A stretch of 7,504 bases of DNA from Acidobacteriota bacterium (lineage in GTDB: Bacteria > Acidobacteriota > Thermoanaerobaculia > Multivoradales > JAHEKO01). How positions within the stretch are numbered: the first letter of the stretch is position 1; the number at the start of each line of letters is the position of its first letter. The position numbers and the translations under genes were made by a program. Under the pieces are notes generated by a model, which worked only from the letters and a program-made list of their open reading frames with translations, was not told the DNA's origin and searched no databases. Below are positions 1-7,504 of this stretch, in pieces. The DNA is taken from positions 1 to 7,504 of the forward strand of contig JAOTUP010000083.1 of assembly GCA_029863825.1 (NCBI GenBank). The letters are read 5' to 3'.

Positions 1-1778
1 GGTTTGTCCTGCGGTTAGGAGCCAACACTGTGGGGAGAGGACGGACGAACGACATCGTCCTCGAGGCGCCTGGCGTCTCGGACCGACATGCAGTCATTGA
101 GGTTTCTTCTGACGATGTCGAGATACGAGACCTCGCGAGCAAGAACGGTACCTTCTACGGCGGCGTGAAGATCTCGAGCGTCTGCGTAGAGCCGGGTAGA
201 GACATCCAGTTCGGACCTGTGGCGTTGCAGATTGAGGAGGTCGATCCGGACGACGCCTGGCTGAGTGTGAAGGCCCGGGAGATGGACTCTACAAGCGACT
301 CGGGGTCAAGGGAACGTCTTACCTCAACCATCGCGTGGCGCGCGAGGGTCACCTCGAAAGAGACTCGCCAGTGGCTCGAGTTGCTGGATGACATCACCAG
401 TGAACTGGCAGCCGGTTCAGAGGCGACTGTGGGTCGAGCCTTGGCGATTCTTGCTCGAAGAGCCGGTGCGCAGACGGCGGCGCTCATGAAGCTACCGCGA
501 GAGGGATCGCCGATCGTTCTTGCGAGCTATGGACATCTCACCGAGGCTGTCCCCTTGGAGATCCTTCACGAAGCTCGCGCGCGGGCGCTGAAGAAGCGCA
601 GGCCGCAAATACGTCGGGCTGGAGAAGGTGACGCGCCGTGGGCGGTCGTCGTCGGTAGTGAGCAGGACGCGTTGTCATTGATGCTCGCAGGAGGTGGGTC
701 TCTTGGCGTGGGAGAGCAGCACCTCCTGCGGATCATGCTGCGAGTATTCGCTCAAGCAATGAAGGAACGCGATGACACGACGGTGTTGGAGACTCCTCCT
801 GCTAGTGATCTGCAGTTTCCCGACGACTATGTTGCGGCTGATTCGAGTGCGATGAAGGCGATCTATCGCCAGATAGGCTCGGTTGCTGCTTCGGACCTGC
901 CGCTGCTTCTTGTCGGTGAGACCGGTGTTGGCAAAGAGTGTCTGGCGCAGACGGTCCACATGTCATCGAAACGCCGAGCTGGCCCGTTCTTGCCGATCAA
1001 CTGTGCGGCGATCCCGACCGACCTGCTGGAAGCCGAGCTCTTCGGCATCGCCAAAGGCGTCGCAACGGGCGTTTCCGGCAGGCCGGGGCGCTTCACTCTG
1101 GCCGAGGGCGGCACCCTCTTCCTCGATGAGATCGGCGACATGTCCGAGGCGCTCCAGGCGAAACTTCTGCGAGCTCTGGAAGACGATGTTGTACAACCAG
1201 TAGGAGGCGCTGCCGAAGAGGTAGACGTCAGGCTCATCGCGGCCACCAACACGGACCTCGGTCGGATGGTGGAGTCCGGTGAGTTCAGGCGCGACCTGTA
1301 CTATCGGCTCGCAGGTCTCGTCGTCACCATCCCGCCGTTGCGGACTCGCCAGGAGGATCTCGCCGCGCTGATTGAGCACTTCTTTCATCAGGCGCAGCAG
1401 GAATCGCAACAGATGACGCCGGGATTGACGTACGCGGCGATGCGACGGCTGACCTCCAGGCGATGGCCAGGCAACGTCCGCGAGCTTCGGCACGCCGTGC
1501 GCCAGCTTGTCTTCCTGTGCCCACGCGGCCGGCCGATCGACAGCCGAATGGTGAGACGCGTAGAAGAAGGCGCACTGAAGAGTCCCGAAGGGCACGGTGC
1601 AGAGCCGGATTATTCCGCGTGGGAAAGTCTCGATCTCCAAGAAACCTCGCGCGGGCTCATCGAAGAGGCGATGAGGAGATCGGGCGGCAACCAAACTGCC
1701 GCCGCTGTTCTCCTGGGTCTTACCCGCTCTGCTCTCCGACGCCGTTTGCGCAAGCTCTCTGCGGATACGACCGACTAG
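1..1778 (+). CDS. FHA-domain sigma-54-type transcriptional activator (bEBP), 5' partial
   Basis: Likely a DNA-binding ATPase that remodels sigma-54 RNA polymerase in response to a phospho-peptide signal. The frame is open to the window edge (first whole codon at 3). Codons before the GTG at 30 encode FVLRLGANT, which completes the first FHA strand, so that GTG is an internal Val and the true start lies outside. Residues below count from that GTG. FHA, about 1-75, with GR at 2-3, SDRH at 17-20 and KNGT at 38-41. A divergent GAF-like region, about 112-245 (fold inferred). AAA+ domain, about 265-500: Walker A GETGVGKE 296-303, Walker B FLDEIGD 364-370, sensor I ATN 405-407, arginine-finger region 420-426, sensor II GNVREL 481-486. 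Fis-type helix-turn-helix 543-576 (GNQTAAAVLLGLTRSALRRR). The GAFTGA loop reads GVATGV (343-348) and the stretch to GRF is one residue shorter than in NtrC, so sigma-54 contact may be altered. No receiver domain is visible. A sigma-54-like promoter lies about 200 bp downstream. Confidence 0.95.
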   Translation, partial: FVLRLGANTVGRGRTNDIVLEAPGVSDRHAVIEVSSDDVEIRDLASKNGTFYGGVKISSVCVEPGRDIQFGPVALQIEEVDPDDAWLSVKAREMDSTSDSGSRERLTSTIAWRARVTSKETRQWLELLDDITSELAAGSEATVGRALAILARRAGAQTAALMKLPREGSPIVLASYGHLTEAVPLEILHEARARALKKRRPQIRRAGEGDAPWAVVVGSEQDALSLMLAGGGSLGVGEQHLLRIMLRVFAQAMKERDDTTVLETPPASDLQFPDDYVAADSSAMKAIYRQIGSVAASDLPLLLVGETGVGKECLAQTVHMSSKRRAGPFLPINCAAIPTDLLEAELFGIAKGVATGVSGRPGRFTLAEGGTLFLDEIGDMSEALQAKLLRALEDDVVQPVGGAAEEVDVRLIAATNTDLGRMVESGEFRRDLYYRLAGLVVTIPPLRTRQEDLAALIEHFFHQAQQESQQMTPGLTYAAMRRLTSRRWPGNVRELRHAVRQLVFLCPRGRPIDSRMVRRVEEGALKSPEGHGAEPDYSAWESLDLQETSRGLIEEAMRRSGGNQTAAAVLLGLTRSALRRRLRKLSADTTD

Positions 1779-1877
1779 TCGGACTCGATTCTGGGGCGAG
1801 AAGCCACGCCGAGCCGGAAGAGAGGAGCTCAGCGACCCGCGGAGAAGAAATGGGGATGGCGAGGCGCGGGACTCGCG

Positions 1878-1912
1878 GGTGGGCGATTCCGCCCAGAAGG
1901 TGGTCGATTCCG
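1878..1912 (+). repeat. Tandem 14-bp direct repeat, candidate activator-binding site (UAS)
   Basis: GGTGGGCGATTCCG (1878-1891) recurs as GGTGGTCGATTCCG (1899-1912), 13 of 14 bases identical. The period is 21 bp, or two helical turns, so both copies would face the same side of the DNA. The first copy overlaps a perfect palindrome with 4-bp spacer, TGGGCG-ATTC-CGCCCA (1880-1895). In the second copy GGTCGAT is repeated (1902-1908 and 1912-1918). The pair lies roughly 90-130 bp upstream of the transcription start expected from the promoter at 1980-1994, the usual distance for bEBP enhancers. Binding by the upstream-encoded activator is inferred from position only. Confidence 0.5.
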
Positions 1913-1979
1913 GTCGATGGCAGGGTCCTCATCGAGGGGTTGAGGTCAAGCGTGAGAGGATGTGACACCCGCGTTCGGC

Positions 1980-1994
1980 TGGCAGGCATCTTGC
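1980..1994 (+). promoter_or_regulatory. Sigma-54 (-24/-12) promoter
   Basis: TGGCAGGCATCTTGC matches the sigma-54 consensus TGGCACG-N4-TTGC at every fixed position but one (C to G at the sixth base). The invariant GG (1981-1982) and GC (1993-1994) are separated by exactly 10 bp. The base after TTGC is G rather than the preferred A/T. Transcription would begin about 12 bp downstream, near 2005, just before the ATG at 2013. The neighbouring bEBP-class gene and the tandem repeat at 1878-1912 support a real promoter. Confidence 0.7.
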
Positions 1995-2012
1995 GCTTTC
2001 CGTCAGTCGACC

Positions 2013-2438
2013 ATGGTTCCGACCGCTGACAAAGAGGCTGATTCTGCCGCGGTACTCTCAGAGGCGAGAAAGTCCAGCACGCTCGAATTCCAACGCCGTG
2101 CCGGGCGAGCTGGATCGGGACGCGCTGGCTCAGTGGTCGCCGGTAGTCCACAGGCGTCCCCGCGCGAGCGCCTGTTGAAGGCGCTCGAGATGGAGCAGCG
2201 TGGATTTCTTGGGGAAGCGGTCGTCCAGCTGAGGAGTCTCCATGAGGAGATTGGAGACGGAGACGATCCCCGTCTAGGTATTTCTGTGTACTACTTTCTG
2301 GCGTCGTTCCTGGCGCTTCGGGGCGAGGTGGCCGAGGCACGTGAGATCGCCGAGGATGGGATTCTCCTCGCTTGGGAGCACAGCGCTCAAGACGAGCTCG
2401 AGCTTCTCGACATGCTGGTGCGCGAGCTGCCCGAATAG
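2013..2438 (+). CDS. Small TPR-like helical protein of unknown function, putative sigma-54-dependent gene
   Basis: I do not recognise a named family. With the ATG at 2013 the product has 141 residues. Residues 1-48 are polar and low-complexity, with a GRAGSGRAGS stretch, and probably disordered. Residues 50-141 are predicted helical, with TPR-like hairpins around RERLLKALEMEQRGFLGEAV (51-70) and ASFLALRGEVAEAREIAEDG (97-116), then an acidic C-terminus. No signal peptide or membrane segment is seen. An in-frame GTG at 1962 would extend it by 17 residues but lies upstream of the sigma-54 promoter at 1980-1994, so transcripts from there would exclude it. The ATG at 2013 has no clear Shine-Dalgarno and would leave a leader of only about 8 nt, so the start is uncertain. 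The gene follows an activator gene on the same strand and converges on the helicase gene. A scaffold or partner role for the regulator's pathway is speculation. Confidence 0.6.
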   Translation: MVPTADKEADSAAVLSEARKSSTLEFQRRAGRAGSGRAGSVVAGSPQASPRERLLKALEMEQRGFLGEAVVQLRSLHEEIGDGDDPRLGISVYYFLASFLALRGEVAEAREIAEDGILLAWEHSAQDELELLDMLVRELPE

Positions 2439-2458
2439 GGCCCCAGGGCGCCTGCCGT

Positions 2459-2475
2459 CGGGAACCGTGCTCCCG
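2459..2475. terminator. Weak hairpin between convergent genes
   Basis: A 5-bp inverted repeat, CGGGA (2459-2463) and TCCCG (2471-2475), with a 7-nt loop, lies in the 53-bp gap between the convergent stops at 2438 and 2492. No T-tract follows on either strand, so it is at best a weak bidirectional terminator. Its position is the main reason to list it. Confidence 0.2.
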
Positions 2476-2491
2476 TCCCCCCTCCCCCGTC

Positions 2492-6043
<3,552 letters not shown>

Positions 6044-6157
6044 CGCTTCGATTCTGTCCTCACATCGTAGTAAGGCCGTTGCTCGTTAGAGCCCGTCCGG
6101 TTCATGGACCAGGGGCTGCGCTTCTCCGAGGTCGACGCCCACGTTGCGCCTGACGCT

Positions 6158-6231
6158 CCCAAGCGCGCTGACGACGTAGCAGCCGGTAGTGGTGACGCCT
6201 GCCGTAGGTGGGCCTTCAGCGCAAGGTTGGG
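6158..6231 (-). other. Potential long stem-loop in the presumed helicase leader
   Basis: CCCAA (6158-6162) pairs with TTGGG (6227-6231), and GCGCTGA (6165-6171) pairs with TCAGCGC (6216-6222). They are separated by a small internal loop (GC against AAGG) and enclose 44 nt (6172-6215). The 12 paired bases fold equally on either strand. On the minus strand the element lies just after the TACAAT box and 115-188 nt before the helicase ATG. It could be a regulatory leader or part of a small RNA; it matches no class I can name. Confidence 0.3.
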
Positions 6232-6232
6232 G

Positions 6233-6269
6233 CCGCACTGAGGATTGTACCCTTGTCAGCGGTTTTTTT
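6233..6269 (+). terminator. Plus-strand terminator-like hairpin with T7 tract
   Basis: CCG (6233-6235) and CTGA (6238-6241) can pair with TCAG (6256-6259) and CGG (6260-6262), with a 2-nt bulge and a 14-nt loop. Seven T's follow directly (6263-6269). This has the form of a rho-independent terminator for plus-strand transcription, yet no plus-strand gene precedes it for over 3 kb. Either an unannotated plus-strand RNA ends here, or the T-tract is really the A-rich upstream part of a minus-strand promoter. Confidence 0.25.
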
Positions 6270-6307
6270 GGAGTTTTTCTTCGATTGCCGTTTTGGTCAC
6301 TTTTTTT
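6244..6307 (-). promoter_or_regulatory. Candidate promoter with upstream A-tracts for the helicase gene
   Basis: On the minus strand a -10-like TACAAT (complement of 6244-6249) is preceded by A-tracts: A7 (6263-6269), A5 (6274-6278), A4 (6291-6294) and A7 (6301-6307). Their centres are about 10, 16 and 12 bp apart, so phasing is only partial. Such tracts can curve DNA or serve as UP elements. No good -35 hexamer is seen at 15-19 bp, so this is a moderate guess. Transcription would give a leader of about 190 nt before the ATG at 6043. Confidence 0.35.
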
Positions 6308-6341
6308 CGACTGTCGCGGGGGGCTGGGTCGGGGCCTGCTC

Positions 6342-6414
6342 CGGGAGGTCGTTTCAGCGTGAATTCGCGGGGGTAGGGGAGGGTGCCTAGTGAGGTCCCG
6401 TGACCGACCTCCCG
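6342..6414. repeat. Perfect 10-bp inverted repeat
   Basis: CGGGAGGTCG (6342-6351) is matched by its exact reverse complement CGACCTCCCG (6405-6414), with 53 bp between. An overlapping shorter hairpin, GAGGTC (6392-6397) with GACCTC (6406-6411), competes for the right arm. No T-tract follows on either strand, so it is not a standard terminator. Function unknown. Confidence 0.4.
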
Positions 6415-6432
6415 CTTCTCCTGCGCACCTCT

Positions 6433-6453
6433 TGCAGGCCTGGCTTGCCTGCA
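6433..6453. repeat. 7-bp hairpin downstream of the DUF4440 gene
   Basis: TGCAGGC (6433-6439) and GCCTGCA (6447-6453) form a perfect stem with a 7-nt loop about 105 bp past the DUF4440 stop codon on the minus strand. No U-run follows in either direction. It could slow or stabilise the transcript end, but it does not meet the criteria for an intrinsic terminator. Confidence 0.35.
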
Positions 6454-6557
6454 GTCCTGACCCAGGGCCCGAAGGACCTCGAAGGCGGGCGGGGGCCGTA
6501 AGAGTCCGCCACTCCCTTTTGGAACCGGAGAGATGGCAGCGGAATCGGCGTCTGCCG

Positions 6558-7070
6558 TTAGCGTGGGCCGTCTGTCGGCCGGTTGAACATGTAGCGCGAC
6601 AGCAGCCACGAACCGTCCGGTTGGCGCTTCCAAATGGCCAGCGACCGGCCTCGATCCAGAGTCGGGTCGCCGCCGTCGAGCGGCTGGTAGCGCACCTCAT
6701 AGCCGTCCCGGGTATAGGCCCAGTCCCCCACGACGACGGTCTCCAGCGGCTCGCCATCGATCTCGATTCCATACTTCTCGAGCCAGCCAAACTGGAGTTG
6801 GCTGGCTTCGCGCAGCGCGTCGAGACCAACGATCATGCGGGCGCCGGGCGGCATCACGACGACGTCCTCGGTGAACCCTGCGAGCCAACGGTCCACGTCC
6901 CGTGCAAGGTAGGCATCGCGAAGACGTTCGCCGGCAGCCGCGATCGCCTCCATGGCGGCGATGTCGACCTCCGACGTCGCGTCCACAACTTCCTGTCTTC
7001 CCGTGGCTTCACCGCAACAGAGAAGGACAACCATCAGGGCTGCCACGGCAGAGCCCTTCCAGAGCTTCAT
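6558..7070 (-). CDS. Secreted DUF4440/SnoaL-like (NTF2-fold) protein
   Basis: A 170-residue exported protein of the DUF4440 / ketosteroid-isomerase-like (NTF2-like) group, whose members have varied and often unknown functions. The N-terminus is a signal peptide: MKLWKG, then hydrophobic residues 8-17 ending in LLCCG. A lipoprotein site is possible at C18 or C19, but the preceding L or C is atypical for a lipobox; cleavage after ATG (22-24) by signal peptidase I is an alternative. The domain spans about 35-163, with the family pattern LRDAYLARDVDRWLAGFTED (50-69), VVMPPGA (71-77), VGDWAYTRDGYEV (114-126) and a C-terminal WKRQPDGSWLLSRYMFN (147-163). The frame extends 32 codons further upstream, but the start at 7070 is chosen because GGAGGT lies 6 nt before it and the signal peptide begins there. 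The extension is Arg-rich and would bury the signal. The stop is TAA at 6558-6560. Confidence 0.9.
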   Translation of the reverse strand: MKLWKGSAVAALMVVLLCCGEATGRQEVVDATSEVDIAAMEAIAAAGERLRDAYLARDVDRWLAGFTEDVVVMPPGARMIVGLDALREASQLQFGWLEKYGIEIDGEPLETVVVGDWAYTRDGYEVRYQPLDGGDPTLDRGRSLAIWKRQPDGSWLLSRYMFNRPTDGPR

Positions 7071-7076
7071 ACCAGT

Positions 7077-7082
7077 ACCTCC
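7077..7082 (-). promoter_or_regulatory. Shine-Dalgarno that decides the DUF4440 start
   Basis: GGAGGT on the minus strand ends 6 nt before the ATG at 7068-7070. It is the clearest ribosome binding site in the window and settles the start in favour of 7070 over the longer frame beginning at 7166. Confidence 0.8.
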
Positions 7083-7180
7083 AGGCCCATTCTCACTTCG
7101 GCGCGCACGCCTGTCGCCACCCTGCCGGGTGGTCGCGGTACCGCCATAGCAACGGCTGAGAGCCACTTGGGCGCCCGGTG

Positions 7181-7227
7181 GAAACTGGAAACTCGGTGAG
7201 GAGAGGAAACTCTCAGAAACTCGGTGA
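7181..7227. repeat. Cluster of GAAACT direct repeats
   Basis: GAAACT occurs four times in 41 bp (7181, 7188, 7206 and 7216). Two copies extend to the 12-bp GAAACTCGGTGA (7188-7199 and 7216-7227), 28 bp apart. The cluster lies 110-160 bp upstream of the DUF4440 start, where it could be an operator. Spacing between copies (7, 18 and 10 bp) is irregular, and slippage duplication is equally possible. Confidence 0.5.
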
Positions 7228-7289
7228 CAGGCTACTCATTTCGCAGGTTGCCAGAGGTTGGAAGAGAAACGGTGGGTAGCCTGTAACCG
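7222..7289. repeat. Long imperfect inverted repeat, 14-nt arms
   Basis: CGGTGACAGGCTAC (7222-7235) and GTAGCCTGTAACCG (7276-7289) are reverse complements at 13 of 14 positions, the exception being a G-A mismatch near the base. The 40-nt centre carries AGGTTG twice. The left arm overlaps the last GAAACTCGGTGA repeat. No target-site duplication is seen at the ends and integron attC core sites (GTTRRRY) do not fit. It may be a transcript-end structure for the SBBP gene, a protein-binding site or a very small mobile-element remnant. Confidence 0.5.
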
Positions 7290-7314
7290 CAAGCCACCGC
7301 CTTCTTGGCAGTAC

Positions 7315-7360
7315 CTCTCTTGGCAGAGAGCACCTCCAGCTGTACTCCCGGCCGAGCCGG
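7315..7360 (-). terminator. Two short hairpins after the SBBP gene, weak terminator candidates
   Basis: On the minus strand just past the SBBP stop lies a GC stem, CCGGC/GCCGG with a 3-nt loop (7348-7360). About 18 nt further is a stem CTCTCT/AGAGAG with a 4-nt loop (7315-7330). Neither is followed by a U-tract. Placement right after the stop codon is the main support. TCTTGGCAG is also repeated here (7303-7311 and 7318-7326). Confidence 0.25.
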
Positions 7361-7364
7361 TGGG

Positions 7365-7504
7365 CTAGTCAAACAGCCGCAGCTTGGTCACGAAGGCGTC
7401 GGCCCGTCGGCCGCCTCCGATCTTCTCGGCCTGGATCGGAGCGACCACCGGGAAGTCCCTCGAGGTCGTCCATCCGGCCAGGAAGATCTCCTTGCCGGAG
7501 GTCG
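7365..7504 (-). CDS. SBBP (beta-propeller repeat) protein, C-terminal fragment cut by window edge
   Basis: Only the last 45 residues are inside the window, ending in TAG (complement of 7365-7367). They contain EIFLAGWTTSRDFPVV (5-20) and ADAFVTKLRLFD (34-45). This matches the SBBP repeat pattern of a 'hydrophobic-x-G-x-T-S-x-DFP' strand followed by 'DAFVTKL', in which the second part is the usual end of a repeat. SBBP proteins are generally large secreted or surface proteins with many such repeats. Here the last repeat sits right at the C-terminus, with no added sorting domain. The gene continues beyond the right edge, so total length and signal peptide are unknown. Confidence 0.75.
   Translation of the reverse strand, partial: TSGKEIFLAGWTTSRDFPVVAPIQAEKIGGGRRADAFVTKLRLFD

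Larger units (their letters stand above)
6044..6557. other. Intergenic region without a convincing gene
   Basis: The 514 bp between the DUF4440 gene stop and the helicase start have no frame with recognisable protein character; open frames here are chance extensions in GC-rich DNA. It holds T-tracts at 6263-6307 (A-tracts on the minus strand), a TACAAT box, a possible long stem (6158-6231), an inverted repeat (6342-6414) and a hairpin (6433-6453). It probably carries the helicase promoter and a leader of about 190 nt. I found no tRNA, tmRNA, SRP RNA or RNase P motifs by eye. A 6S-like RNA was considered but not supported. Confidence 0.6.

Noticed and set aside
1771..1782. Perfect 12-bp palindrome CCGACTAGTCGG spanning the activator stop codon
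   Set aside because: It has no loop and no T-tract, so it is not a terminator; it could be a binding site but nothing else supports this.
1720..2340. Minus-strand open frame of 206 codons over the end of the activator and the small gene
   Set aside because: Composition is Pro/Arg/Ser-rich without domain pattern, and it overlaps the sigma-54 promoter, repeats and two plus-strand genes.
6044..6240. Possible 6S RNA, tmRNA, SRP RNA or RNase P RNA
   Set aside because: None of the diagnostic conserved motifs of these RNAs could be found on either strand.
6086..6829. Minus-strand open frame of 247 codons overlapping the DUF4440 gene and the intergenic region
   Set aside because: It lies out of frame with the recognisable DUF4440 protein and shows no family features; its tail runs through the structured intergenic DNA.
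7149..7168. Second sigma-54-like box upstream of the DUF4440 gene (minus strand TGGC...TTGCT)
   Set aside because: GG and GC are 12 bp apart instead of 10, which sigma-54 promoters do not tolerate.
7222..7289. Integron attC site
   Set aside because: The arms do not carry the GTTRRRY / RYYYAAC core sites, and no integrase or cassette gene is nearby.

Overview
This is a GC-rich bacterial window whose genes are packed on both strands, with long antisense shadow frames typical of high-GC DNA. The gene types are an FHA-domain sigma-54-type activator, a SWIM-SNF2 helicase, a secreted DUF4440 protein and an SBBP beta-propeller protein. Together they would fit a large-genome environmental bacterium such as Acidobacteriota or Myxococcota. 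That placement is inference only, because no rRNA or other taxonomic marker is present.

Left part (1-2438, + strand): a 5'-truncated gene for an FHA / GAF-like / AAA+ / Fis-HTH regulator of the sigma-54 activator (bEBP) class enters from the left edge and ends at 1778. About 200 bp of non-coding DNA follows. It holds a 14-bp direct repeat with a 21-bp period (1878-1912) and then a near-consensus -24/-12 sigma-54 promoter (1980-1994). Immediately after comes a small orphan gene (about 2013-2438) for a predicted all-helical, TPR-like protein. I read this as a compact unit of activator, enhancer, sigma-54 promoter and target. The activator's sigma-54-contacting GAFTGA loop is degenerate (GVATGV, no Phe, one residue shorter than in NtrC), which makes the unit worth study.

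Middle (2492-6043, - strand): a 1183-aa SNF2-family ATPase with an N-terminal SWIM zinc finger, complete and convergent with the small gene. Its upstream region (6044-6557) has no convincing gene. It contains A/T tracts with a TACAAT -10-like box for minus-strand transcription, a potential long stem in what would be the helicase leader, and several inverted repeats. Read on the plus strand, part of the same DNA resembles a rho-independent terminator.

Right part (6558-7504, - strand): a secreted or lipid-anchored DUF4440/SnoaL-like protein whose start is fixed by a strong Shine-Dalgarno at 7077-7082. Next is a 294-bp intergenic stretch with a cluster of GAAACT repeats and a 14-bp-arm inverted repeat. 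At the right edge is the C-terminal 45 residues of an SBBP-type protein, cut by the window end. These two genes point the same way, but the spacing and repeats argue against tight coupling. I see no tRNA, rRNA, CRISPR array, insertion sequence or phage gene.
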